Source: Pseudomonas sp. WS 5079 (GTDB taxonomy: Bacteria > Pseudomonadota > Gammaproteobacteria > Pseudomonadales > Pseudomonadaceae). From it: a DNA stretch of 64,000 nt. Every line of letters starts with the position of its first letter. The stretch's first letter is position 1. The notes below the pieces were generated by a model. It ran no database searches. It was not told the origin of the DNA and saw nothing but the letters and a program-made list of their open reading frames with translations. The DNA lies in the NCBI RefSeq assembly GCF_012985465.1, contig NZ_JAAQWN010000003.1, positions 186,001-250,000 on the forward strand, in the 5' to 3' direction. The translations under genes were made by a program, and so were the position numbers. Shown in pieces: positions 56,332-64,000 of this stretch.

Positions 56332-57081
56332 GTGCCGACTCCGCCCGCCAAGTCCCCGCTGGCTGCCCACATGGACGAAAGTCCGGCGCCCTTGTATGCC
56401 CGCGTCAAGCAGATGATCAGCCAGCAGATTCTCAACGGCAACTGGCCGCCGCACTATCGTGTGCCGTCGGAAAGCGAGTTGGTCAACCAGTTGGGCTTTA
56501 GCCGCATGACCATCAACCGCGCCCTGCGGGAGCTGACCGCCGAAGGCTTGCTGGTGCGCATGCAAGGCGTCGGCACCTTCGTTGCTGAGCCCAAGAGCCA
56601 GTCGGCGCTGTTCGAGGTGCATAACATCGCCGATGAGATCGCCTCCCGCGGCCATCGCCACACCTGCAAGGTGATTACCCTGGGCGAGGAGGCTGCTGGT
56701 TCCGAGCGCGCCGTGGCCCTGGAAATGCGTGAAGGCGGGCGGGTGTTCCACTCGCTGATCGTGCACTACGAAAACGATATCCCGGTGCAAATCGAAGACC
56801 GTTTCGTCAACGCCCTGGTCGCCCCCCAGTACCTGCAACAGGATTTCACCCAGCAAACCCCCTACGCCTATCTCAACCAGGTGGCGCCGCTGACCGAGGG
56901 TGAGCATGTGGTGGAAGCGATCCTGGCCGACCCGCAGGAATGCAAGCTGCTGCAGATCGAGGCCGGCGAGCCGTGCCTGCTGATTCGCCGGCGCACCTGG
57001 TCCGGGCGCCAGCCGGTGACCGCTGCGCGGCTGATCCACCCAGGTTCCCGGCATAGCCTCGAAGGACGTTTCAGCAAATGA
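56332..57081 (+). CDS. hutC: Histidine utilisation repressor HutC
   Basis: This 249-residue GntR/HutC-family regulator has an N-terminal winged helix (about 25-90; YRVPSESELVNQLGFSRMTI) and a C-terminal UTRA domain that senses urocanate. The GTG at 56332 was chosen because AAGGA lies 6 bases upstream. An in-frame ATG at 56302 has no ribosome site. Its stop overlaps the hutD start as ATGA. Confidence 0.93.
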   Translation: MPTPPAKSPLAAHMDESPAPLYARVKQMISQQILNGNWPPHYRVPSESELVNQLGFSRMTINRALRELTAEGLLVRMQGVGTFVAEPKSQSALFEVHNIADEIASRGHRHTCKVITLGEEAAGSERAVALEMREGGRVFHSLIVHYENDIPVQIEDRFVNALVAPQYLQQDFTQQTPYAYLNQVAPLTEGEHVVEAILADPQECKLLQIEAGEPCLLIRRRTWSGRQPVTAARLIHPGSRHSLEGRFSK

Positions 57082-57638
57082 GTGCAGTCAAGGTCTGGCG
57101 CGCCGCCGATTACGTACGCATGCCGTGGAAAAACGGCGGTGGCAGCACCGAAGAAATCACCCGTGATGCAGGCTTGGGCCTCGATGGTTTTGGCTGGCGC
57201 CTGTCAATTGCCGACATCGGCGAGTCGGGTGGTTTTTCCACGTTTGCCGGGTATCAGCGGATCATCACCGTGATCCAGGGTGCCGGCATGGTGCTGACGG
57301 TGGACGGCGAAGAGCAGCGCGGCCTGCTGCCTCTGCAACCGTTTGCCTTCAAAGGTGAAAGCCAGGTGGCGTGCCGCCTGATCACCGGGCCGATTCGCGA
57401 CTTCAACCTGATCTATTCGCCCCAGCGTTACCACGCACGTTTGCAATGGGTGGACGGGGTGCAGCAGTTTTTCAGTACCGCGCACACCGTGCTGGTGTTC
57501 AGTGTGGCCGATGAGGTGAAGGTGCTGGGCGAAGTGCTGGGCCATCATGATTGTTTGCAGGTGGACGGTAACAGTGGCTTGCTGGATATCAGCGTGACAG
57601 GCCGCTGCTGCCTGATCGAACTGACCGCACGCGATTAA
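57078..57638 (+). CDS. hutD: HutD family protein
   Basis: This 186-residue bicupin-type protein contains the typical N-terminal MPWKNGGGSTEEITRD and WRLSIADIGESGGFSTFAGY. HutD is thought to fine-tune hut expression, perhaps by binding a pathway intermediate. It is translationally coupled to hutC. Confidence 0.95.
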   Translation: MSAVKVWRAADYVRMPWKNGGGSTEEITRDAGLGLDGFGWRLSIADIGESGGFSTFAGYQRIITVIQGAGMVLTVDGEEQRGLLPLQPFAFKGESQVACRLITGPIRDFNLIYSPQRYHARLQWVDGVQQFFSTAHTVLVFSVADEVKVLGEVLGHHDCLQVDGNSGLLDISVTGRCCLIELTARD

Positions 57639-57639
57639 A

Positions 57640-57714
57640 CATGTGGGAGCTGGCTTGCCTGCGATTGCGGTGTGTCAGACAAATGGCTATCGCAGGTAAG
57701 CCAGCTCCCACATG
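57640..57714. repeat. REP palindrome pair
   Basis: CATGTGGGAGCTGGCTTGCC and GGTAAGCCAGCTCCCACATG, just after the hutD stop. Confidence 0.85.
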
Positions 57715-57918
57715 GGTTATGTATAGGCTGCACAATCTGTTTCCAGTCCTGCACCAAGTTGTTACCGAATGCCCCAGCATGGCGCAATACCCTGCTTTTG
57801 TAACAACTCCCCAACTGTCCAAACCAGTGCTTTAAGAAATTTCATCAAGCCTCGAAGCCTTGATTTCCGAGGCCTGCACGCCCACCACAAAAAAATCTTA
57901 AGCTCTCCCTCATCAAGT

Positions 57919-57933
57919 TGGCCGCTCGATTGC
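57919..57933 (+). promoter_or_regulatory. Sigma-54 promoter of hutU
   Basis: TGGCCG-CTCGA-TTGC has exact -24/-12 spacing (GG 57920-57921, GC 57932-57933). The predicted start is near 57945. It fits CbrB- or NtrC-dependent activation of hut genes known in P. fluorescens. Confidence 0.75.
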
Positions 57934-57938
57934 ATATG

Positions 57939-57952
57939 CTTGTATGTACAAG
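57939..57952. promoter_or_regulatory. HutC operator overlapping the hutU start site
   Basis: CTTGTATGTACAAG is a 14-base palindrome with one central mismatch pair. It spans about -6 to +8 of the predicted sigma-54 transcript, so bound HutC would block the promoter directly. Confidence 0.75.
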
Positions 57953-58030
57953 TAAAGGTGTGTGCATAAGAGTCGCTAAACATCCTCTTCGCACCATCGT
58001 GTTCGCGCATCGATTGCTGAGGAGTTTTTT

Positions 58031-59716
58031 GTGACTGACTTTTCCCAGAACAAGCCTACCAAGTACCGCGACGTTGAAATCCGCGCCGCCCGTGGCAACA
58101 CGCTCACCGCCAAAAGCTGGCTGACTGAAGCGCCGCTGCGCATGCTGATGAACAACCTCGACCCGCAAGTGGCCGAGAACCCCAAAGAGTTGGTGGTGTA
58201 CGGCGGTATCGGCCGTGCGGCGCGTAACTGGGAGTGCTACGACCAGATCGTCGAAAGCCTGACCAACCTGAACGACGACGAAACCCTGCTGGTGCAATCG
58301 GGCAAGCCGGTCGGCGTGTTCAAGACCCACAGCAATGCCCCGCGTGTGTTGATCGCCAACTCCAACCTGGTGCCGCACTGGGCCAGTTGGGAGCATTTCA
58401 ACGAACTGGATGCCAAGGGCCTGGCCATGTACGGCCAGATGACCGCCGGCAGCTGGATCTACATCGGCAGCCAGGGCATCGTTCAGGGCACCTACGAAAC
58501 CTTCGTCGAGGCCGGTCGCCAGCATTACGATTCAAACCTCAAGGGCCGTTGGGTGCTCACTGCCGGCCTCGGCGGCATGGGCGGCGCCCAGCCTCTGGCC
58601 GCGACCCTGGCCGGCGCGTGCTCGCTGAACATTGAATGCCAGCAGGTCAGTATCGATTTCCGCTTGAACAGCCGTTATGTCGACGAACAAGCCCGCGACC
58701 TCGACGACGCCCTGGCGCGCATCGCCAAGTACACCAAGGAAGGCAAGGCCATCTCCATCGCCCTGCTGGGCAACGCTGCCGAAATCCTCCCGGAACTGGT
58801 CAAGCGCGGCGTGCGCCCGGACATGGTCACTGACCAGACCAGCGCCCACGACCCACTCAATGGCTACCTGCCCGCCGGTTGGACCTGGGACCAATACCGC
58901 GCCCGCGCCAAGACCGAACCGGCCGCCGTGATCAAGGCCGCCAAGCAGTCGATGGCCGTACACGTCAAGGCGATGCTGGACTTCCAGAAAATGGGCGTAC
59001 CGACCTTCGACTACGGCAACAACATCCGTCAGATGGCGCAGGAAGAAGGCGTGGAAAACGCATTCGACTTCCCAGGCTTTGTACCGGCCTACATCCGCCC
59101 GCTGTTCTGCCGTGGCATCGGCCCGTTCCGCTGGGCGGCACTGTCGGGCGACCCGCAGGACATCTACAAAACCGACGCCAAAGTCAAAGAACTGATCGCC
59201 GACGATGCCCACCTGCACAACTGGCTGGACATGGCGCGCGAGCGCATCAGCTTCCAGGGCCTGCCGGCGCGCATCTGCTGGGTTGGCCTGGGCCAGCGCG
59301 CCAAGCTCGGCCTGGCATTCAACGAAATGGTGCGCAGCGGCGAGTTGTCGGCACCGGTGGTGATCGGCCGTGACCACCTGGACTCCGGCTCGGTATCAAG
59401 CCCCAACCGCGAAACCGAATCCATGCAGGACGGTTCCGACGCCGTGTCCGACTGGCCACTGCTCAACGCCCTGCTCAACACCGCCAGCGGTGCGACCTGG
59501 GTTTCGCTGCACCACGGCGGTGGCGTGGGCATGGGCTTCTCCCAGCACTCCGGCATGGTCATCGTCTGCGACGGTACCGACGAAGCCGCCGAGCGCATTG
59601 CCCGCGTGCTGCATAACGACCCGGCCACCGGGGTGATGCGTCATGCCGATGCGGGTTACCAGATCGCTATCGATTGCGCCAAGGAGCAGGGCCTGAACCT
59701 GCCAATGATCAAGTAA
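58031..59716 (+). CDS. hutU: Urocanate hydratase
   Basis: This 561-residue NAD-dependent enzyme turns urocanate into imidazolone propionate. The GTG start at 58031 follows GAGGAG. Motifs include [25 protein letters not shown] for NAD binding and the [17 protein letters not shown] block near the C-terminus. It is the first structural gene of the hutU operon. Confidence 0.98.
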   Translation: MTDFSQNKPTKYRDVEIRAARGNTLTAKSWLTEAPLRMLMNNLDPQVAENPKELVVYGGIGRAARNWECYDQIVESLTNLNDDETLLVQSGKPVGVFKTHSNAPRVLIANSNLVPHWASWEHFNELDAKGLAMYGQMTAGSWIYIGSQGIVQGTYETFVEAGRQHYDSNLKGRWVLTAGLGGMGGAQPLAATLAGACSLNIECQQVSIDFRLNSRYVDEQARDLDDALARIAKYTKEGKAISIALLGNAAEILPELVKRGVRPDMVTDQTSAHDPLNGYLPAGWTWDQYRARAKTEPAAVIKAAKQSMAVHVKAMLDFQKMGVPTFDYGNNIRQMAQEEGVENAFDFPGFVPAYIRPLFCRGIGPFRWAALSGDPQDIYKTDAKVKELIADDAHLHNWLDMARERISFQGLPARICWVGLGQRAKLGLAFNEMVRSGELSAPVVIGRDHLDSGSVSSPNRETESMQDGSDAVSDWPLLNALLNTASGATWVSLHHGGGVGMGFSQHSGMVIVCDGTDEAAERIARVLHNDPATGVMRHADAGYQIAIDCAKEQGLNLPMIK

Positions 59717-59732
59717 CGCCTGGCTCGGTTCC

Positions 59733-59820
59733 TGTGGGAGCTGGCTTGCCTGCGATGCGGGCGACTGGGTCTGTCAGGCAGATCACAGTGATGCAATCGC
59801 AGACAAGCCAGCTCCCACAT
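59733..59820. repeat. REP palindrome pair
   Basis: TGTGGGAGCTGGCTTGCCTG and AGACAAGCCAGCTCCCACAT flank about 50 bases between hutU and the permease gene, inside the operon. Confidence 0.85.
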
Positions 59821-59891
59821 TTGACCTGCTGTGTATTTGAAACATGTTTGAGCCGCACCACCGAAAACAATCCATTAGAGGTTGAATACCC

Positions 59892-61361
59892 ATGGCTGCA
59901 AAAGACGCGCGTGCAAGCTCCACCCCGTTGATCGAAAGGCGTTCGATCGACTACATCCCGGAAGCGGAAAGACACGGTCGTCTATTGAGCCAGTTCACCC
60001 TGTGGATGGGTGCCAACCTGCAAATCACCGCGATTGTCACCGGGGCCCTGGCCGTGGTGCTGGGCGGGGATGTGTTCTGGTCGTTGATCGGTCTGTTGGT
60101 CGGTCAACTGCTGGGCGGCGGCGTGATGGCGTTGCATGCGGCGCAAGGGCCCAGGCTTGGCCTGCCGCAGATGATTTCCAGCCGGGTGCAGTTCGGTGTG
60201 TATGGCGCAGCCATCCCGATTGTGCTGGTGTGCTTGATGTACCTCGGTTTCACCGCCACCGGGACCGTGCTGTCCGGCCAGGCGCTGGGCCAGTTGTTTG
60301 GGGTCAGCGACAGTGTTGGCATTCTGATTTTCGCCAGTGTCATCGTGCTGGTCACGGTGCTCGGTTACCGGGTGATCCATTTCATCGGCCGTGTCGCCAG
60401 CGTCATTGGCGTGATTGCCTTTGTGTACCTGTTCAGCCGCCTGATGAGCCAGACCGACGTTGGCGCACTCCTGCAAATCCGTCACTTCAGCTGGAGCAGC
60501 TTCCTACTCGCGGTATCGCTCGCGGCCTCCTGGCAGATCGCCTTCGGGCCCTATGTGGCGGACTATTCCCGCTACCTGCCGCGCAACACGTCCTCGGTGA
60601 AAACCTTCCTGGCCGCAGGCGCCGGCTCGGTCATTGGCGCACAGGTGGCGATGATCCTCGGTGTGTTTGCCGCTGCGATGTCCAACGGCAAATTTGCCGG
60701 TAACGAAGTGGCCTACATCGTGGGCCTGGGCGGCACGGGGGCTACGGCGGCACTGCTGTATTTCAGCATCGCGTTCGGCAAAGTCACCATTTCCACGCTG
60801 AACTCCTACGGCAGCTTCATGTGCATTGCGACCATCGTCAGCGGTTTTCGCGGGCGCATGGAGGTGTCGCGCATGCAGCGCCTGGTTTTCGTGCTGGCCA
60901 TCGTCGGTGCGGCGACTCTGATCGCGTTGCTCGGGCAGCACTCGTTCCTCAGTGCGTTCAAGTCCTTCATCCTGTTTTTGCTGGCGTTCTTTACGCCCTG
61001 GAGCGCGATCAACCTGGTGGACTACTACTGCATCACCCGCGATCGCTATGACGTGCCGGCGCTGGCCGATCCAAATGGTCGCTACGGCCGCTGGAACCCG
61101 CTGGGGATCAGCGTCTATGTGTTCGGGGTGCTGGTGCAGTTGCCGTTCATCGCCACCAAGTTCTACACCGGTCCCCTGGTGGCCAGCCTGGGGGGTGTGG
61201 ATATTTCCTGGATCATCGGCCTGGTACTGCCCGCCGCCCTGTATTACCTGTGTGCGAAAAAATGGCACGGTGCGATTCCTGAGCGGCTGATCCTGCCGGT
61301 AGAGCAGGGCGCTGCACCCCAAGTTACCCCTAAAAACAACGGGCTGAGTGCACAAGCCTGA
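59892..61361 (+). CDS. hutT: NCS1-type permease, probable urocanate transporter
   Basis: This 489-residue protein has about 12 membrane helices of the nucleobase-cation symporter-1 (CodB-like) family, with the TLWMGANLQITAIVTGALA start and FGPYVADYSRYLPR in the middle. From memory, a permease at this place in the SBW25 hut locus imports urocanate (HutTu). It lies between hutU and the hutXWV genes. Cytosine as substrate is the alternative from family alone. Confidence 0.8.
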   Translation: MAAKDARASSTPLIERRSIDYIPEAERHGRLLSQFTLWMGANLQITAIVTGALAVVLGGDVFWSLIGLLVGQLLGGGVMALHAAQGPRLGLPQMISSRVQFGVYGAAIPIVLVCLMYLGFTATGTVLSGQALGQLFGVSDSVGILIFASVIVLVTVLGYRVIHFIGRVASVIGVIAFVYLFSRLMSQTDVGALLQIRHFSWSSFLLAVSLAASWQIAFGPYVADYSRYLPRNTSSVKTFLAAGAGSVIGAQVAMILGVFAAAMSNGKFAGNEVAYIVGLGGTGATAALLYFSIAFGKVTISTLNSYGSFMCIATIVSGFRGRMEVSRMQRLVFVLAIVGAATLIALLGQHSFLSAFKSFILFLLAFFTPWSAINLVDYYCITRDRYDVPALADPNGRYGRWNPLGISVYVFGVLVQLPFIATKFYTGPLVASLGGVDISWIIGLVLPAALYYLCAKKWHGAIPERLILPVEQGAAPQVTPKNNGLSAQA

Positions 61362-61429
61362 TGGGACGTGGACAAGGCAGGATGCCTTTTGACTGCCGTA
61401 ATCCATTTCATGATTGGGAGCGTCACATA

Positions 61430-62398
61430 ATGAGAATGCATAAGACCCTGCTGACCCCATTGCTCGCCGCCGGCCTGCTGGCCAGCGCTGGCGCCACCCA
61501 GGCGGCCGGCTGGTGCGAGTCGGGCAAGCCGGTGAAGTTCGCCGGCCTGAACTGGGAAAGCGGCATGTTGCTGACTGACGTCCTGCAAGTGGTCCTGGAA
61601 AAAGGCTACGACTGTAAAACCGATAGCCTGCCGGGCAATTCCATCACCATGGAAAACGCCCTGGGCAGTAACGATATCCAGATCTTCGCCGAAGAGTGGG
61701 TTGGCCGCAGTGAAGTGTGGAAAAAGGCCGAGAAGGCCGGCAAGGTCGTGGGTGTCGGTGCGCCCGTGGTCGGCGCGGTTGAAGGCTGGTACGTGCCGCG
61801 CTACGTGATCGAAGGCGACGCCAAGCGCAAGCTCGAAGCCAAGGCCCCGGACCTGAAAAGCATCGCCGACCTGGCCAAGTATTCCGCAGTGTTCAAGGAC
61901 CAGGAAGAGCCCGCCAAAGGCCGTTTCTACAACTGCCCGGCCGGCTGGACCTGCGAGCTGGACAACAGCGAAATGCTCAAGAGCTACGGCCTGGAAAATT
62001 CCTACACCAACTTCCGCCCAGGCACCGGCCCGGCGCTGGATGCAGCGGTGCTGTCGAGCTACAAGCGTGGCGAACCGATCCTGTTCTACTACTGGTCGCC
62101 GACGCCACTGATGGGCCAGGTGGACCTGGTCAAGCTCGACGAAAAACCCGGCGTGGATAAAAGCGTGACCATCAAGGTCGGCCTGTCCAAGACGTTCCAC
62201 GAGCAGGCCCCGGAACTGGTGGCGGTGCTGGAGAAGGTCAACCTGCCGATCGACCTGCTCAACCAGAACCTGGCGCGCATGAGCAAAGAGCGGATTGATT
62301 CGTCGAAGCTGGCGAAGATTTTCCTCAAGGAGCACCCGGAGGTCTGGCACGCCTGGGTCAGTGAAGACGCAGCCAAGAAAATAGACGCGGCCTTGTAG
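61430..62398 (+). CDS. hutX: Periplasmic binding protein of the hut ABC transporter
   Basis: The protein has 322 residues with a signal peptide (MRMHKTLLTPLLAAGLLASAGATQA). The mature part is of the OpuAC/ProX type (FAGLNWESGMLL, EEWVGRSEVWKKAEKAGKV, FYYWSPTPLM). In hut clusters this family imports histidine rather than betaine. The ATG at 61430 fits the signal peptide. Confidence 0.88.
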   Translation: MRMHKTLLTPLLAAGLLASAGATQAAGWCESGKPVKFAGLNWESGMLLTDVLQVVLEKGYDCKTDSLPGNSITMENALGSNDIQIFAEEWVGRSEVWKKAEKAGKVVGVGAPVVGAVEGWYVPRYVIEGDAKRKLEAKAPDLKSIADLAKYSAVFKDQEEPAKGRFYNCPAGWTCELDNSEMLKSYGLENSYTNFRPGTGPALDAAVLSSYKRGEPILFYYWSPTPLMGQVDLVKLDEKPGVDKSVTIKVGLSKTFHEQAPELVAVLEKVNLPIDLLNQNLARMSKERIDSSKLAKIFLKEHPEVWHAWVSEDAAKKIDAAL

Positions 62399-62469
62399 GC
62401 ACAGTGCTCCCGGCTACCCTGAACAGGCAGCCGGACACCGGCCACACTCCACTGGATCGAGAGCACGTT

Positions 62470-63321
62470 ATGTTTCCTGAGAGTTTTACGTTTTCCATCG
62501 CCGACTGGGTCAACGGTTGGGTCGATGGGTTGGTGACCAACTACGGCGATGTGTTCCGGCAGATTTCCGACACCTTGCTGTGGGCTATCGTCAACCTGGA
62601 AGGCCTGCTGCGCGCGGCGCCCTGGTGGCTGATGCTGGCGATAGTCGGCGGCGTTGCCTGGCACGCCACCCGCAAGGTGCTGACCACGGCGGTGATCGTC
62701 GGCCTGCTGTTCCTGGTGGGCGCGGTCGGCCTGTGGGACAAGCTGATGCAAACCCTGGCGCTGATGATGGTGGCCACGGTGATCTCGGTGCTGATCGGCA
62801 TTCCCCTGGGCATCCTCTCGGCGCGCAGCAATCGCCTGCGCTCGGTGCTGATGCCGCTGCTGGATATCATGCAGACCATGCCCAGCTTCGTGTACCTGAT
62901 CCCGGTATTGATGCTGTTTGGCCTGGGCAAGGTGCCGGCGATTTTCGCCACGGTGATCTACGCCGCGCCGCCATTGATTCGCCTGACCGACCTGGGCATT
63001 CGCCAGGTGGATCGGGAAGTGATGGAAGCCATCAATGCCTTTGGCGCCAACCGCTGGCAGCAGCTGTTTGGCGTGCAACTGCCGCTGGCCCTGCCGAGCA
63101 TCATGGCCGGGATCAACCAGACCACCATGATGGCCCTGTCGATGGTGGTGATCGCCTCGATGATCGGCGCCCGTGGTTTGGGTGAAGACGTACTGGTGGG
63201 CATCCAGACCCTTAACGTCGGGCGCGGCCTGGAGGCTGGCCTGGCGATTGTGATTCTCGCAGTGGTCATCGACCGCATTACCCAGGCCTATGGTCGTCCA
63301 CGGCATGAGGCGAGCAAATGA
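62470..63321 (+). CDS. hutW: Permease of the hut ABC transporter
   Basis: This 283-residue inner-membrane protein of the ProW/OpuAB type has about six membrane segments and the BPD_transp_1 motif [27 protein letters not shown]. It overlaps the ATPase gene by 4 bases. The ATG at 62470 is the first credible start after hutX. Confidence 0.9.
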   Translation: MFPESFTFSIADWVNGWVDGLVTNYGDVFRQISDTLLWAIVNLEGLLRAAPWWLMLAIVGGVAWHATRKVLTTAVIVGLLFLVGAVGLWDKLMQTLALMMVATVISVLIGIPLGILSARSNRLRSVLMPLLDIMQTMPSFVYLIPVLMLFGLGKVPAIFATVIYAAPPLIRLTDLGIRQVDREVMEAINAFGANRWQQLFGVQLPLALPSIMAGINQTTMMALSMVVIASMIGARGLGEDVLVGIQTLNVGRGLEAGLAIVILAVVIDRITQAYGRPRHEASK

Positions 63322-64000
63322 CTATTGTCAGCAAGATCGAAGTTAAAAACGTATTCAAGATTTTCGGCGCCCGTGACAAGGAAGCCCTGGCGCTGATTGG
63401 CCAGGGCCAGACCAAGGACCAGGTGCTGGCGCAGACCGGTTGCGTGGTGGGGGTCAATGACCTGTCCCTGAGCATCGGCACCGGCGAGATCTTTGTGATC
63501 ATGGGCCTGTCGGGTTCCGGTAAGTCCACCCTGGTGCGCCACTTCAACCGCCTGATCGACCCCACCAGCGGCGCGATCCTGGTGGACGGCGAAGACATTC
63601 TGCAACTGGATATGGACGCCTTGCGCCAGTTCCGTCGGCACAAGATCAGCATGGTGTTCCAGAGCTTCGGCCTGCTGCCGCACAAGAGCGTGCTGGACAA
63701 CGTGGCCTATGGCCTGAAAGTGCGCGGCGAAACCAAGCAAGTGTGCACCGAGCGTGCCTTGCACTGGATCGCAACCGTGGGTTTGAAGGGGTATGAAAAC
63801 AAATACCCGCACCAGTTGTCGGGCGGCATGCGCCAACGGGTGGGCCTGGCCCGGGCCCTGGCGGCTGACACCGACATCATCCTGATGGACGAAGCGTTCA
63901 GTGCCCTCGACCCGCTGATCCGCGCCGAGATGCAGGACCAGTTGCTGGAACTGCAAAAGACCCTGCACAAGACCATCGTGTTTATCACCCACGACCTGGA
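63318..64000 (+). CDS. hutV: ATP-binding protein of the hut ABC transporter (partial)
   Basis: The frame is open from the ATG at 63318 to the window end, 227 codons. It begins [17 protein letters not shown] and shows Walker [10 protein letters not shown] (residues 63-71), the Q-loop [11 protein letters not shown], the signature LSGGMRQR, Walker [13 protein letters not shown] and TIVFITHDL at the edge. This is the ProV/OpuAA type with a long N-terminal extension before Walker A. The missing C-terminus would be the tandem CBS or linker region. Confidence 0.93.
   Translation, partial: MTIVSKIEVKNVFKIFGARDKEALALIGQGQTKDQVLAQTGCVVGVNDLSLSIGTGEIFVIMGLSGSGKSTLVRHFNRLIDPTSGAILVDGEDILQLDMDALRQFRRHKISMVFQSFGLLPHKSVLDNVAYGLKVRGETKQVCTERALHWIATVGLKGYENKYPHQLSGGMRQRVGLARALAADTDIILMDEAFSALDPLIRAEMQDQLLELQKTLHKTIVFITHDL

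Overview
The window is a chromosomal segment of a Pseudomonas of the fluorescens group. I infer this from the high-GC gene content, the abundant Pseudomonas-type REP palindromes (GTGGGAGC(T/G)GGCTTGC...), and a gene order that, from memory, parallels P. aeruginosa PAO1 from about PA5155 down to PA5094: amino-acid ABC transporter, mutY, hisBHAF, ctpA, gpmI, secB, ntrBC, glnA, thiI, typA, fbp, hut. No database was consulted. No phage, insertion sequence, CRISPR array or rRNA is visible. There are two tRNA genes (Thr-TGT and Phe-GAA).

Layout. 1-2.9 kb: the end of an unknown gene, a long intergenic region with Pho-box-like repeats, tRNA-Thr, a short-chain dehydrogenase and an orphan BcsQ/WssA-type ATPase. 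3.1-7.4 kb: a methyltransferase gene carrying three perfect DnaA boxes, then a histidine/arginine-type ABC transporter operon with a terminator-like hairpin after its binding-protein gene. 7.9-15.8 kb: GABA permease (putative sigma-54 promoter), a small hypothetical gene, an alpha/beta hydrolase, an ArnT-like glycosyltransferase, a TonB-dependent siderophore receptor with a Fur-like site, and a lipoprotein. 16-19.7 kb: tRNA-Phe and the asmA-mutY-yggX operon. 20-25.8 kb: an MFS transporter, hisB-hisH-DUF2164-hisA-hisF and a solute-binding protein. 25.8-27.7 kb: an accessory island holding a Vps62/aerolysin-like putative pore-forming protein preceded by a frameshifted trypsin-like gene. 27.8-33 kb: yibQ, ctpA, envC and gpmI. 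33.1-34.3 kb: yibN-grxC-secB.

34.5-44 kb is a nitrogen-control block: trmL, a small membrane protein, a two-module RNA that I read as NrsZ, ntrC-ntrB, glnA, then thiI and typA. Sigma-54 type -24/-12 elements are visible ahead of nrsZ, ntrB, glnA, gabP and hutU, and NtrC-type palindromes ahead of glnA and ntrB. 44-54.7 kb: a YkgJ-type cysteine-cluster protein, glycogen phosphorylase, a DUF2339/DUF3999 pair, fbp, a ParE/Phd toxin-antitoxin pair, a small lipoprotein and a lipocalin. 54.9-64 kb: the histidine-utilisation locus hutF / hutC-hutD / hutU - urocanate permease - hutX-hutW-hutV, cut by the window end. A perfect HutC-type palindrome covers the predicted sigma-54 start site of hutU.

Most of the window is conserved core genome. 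The parts most worth a second look are the pore-former island, the orphan cellulose-locus ATPase, the DnaA-box cluster, the Pho-like repeat array near the left edge, and the small RNA between ntrC and its convergent neighbour.
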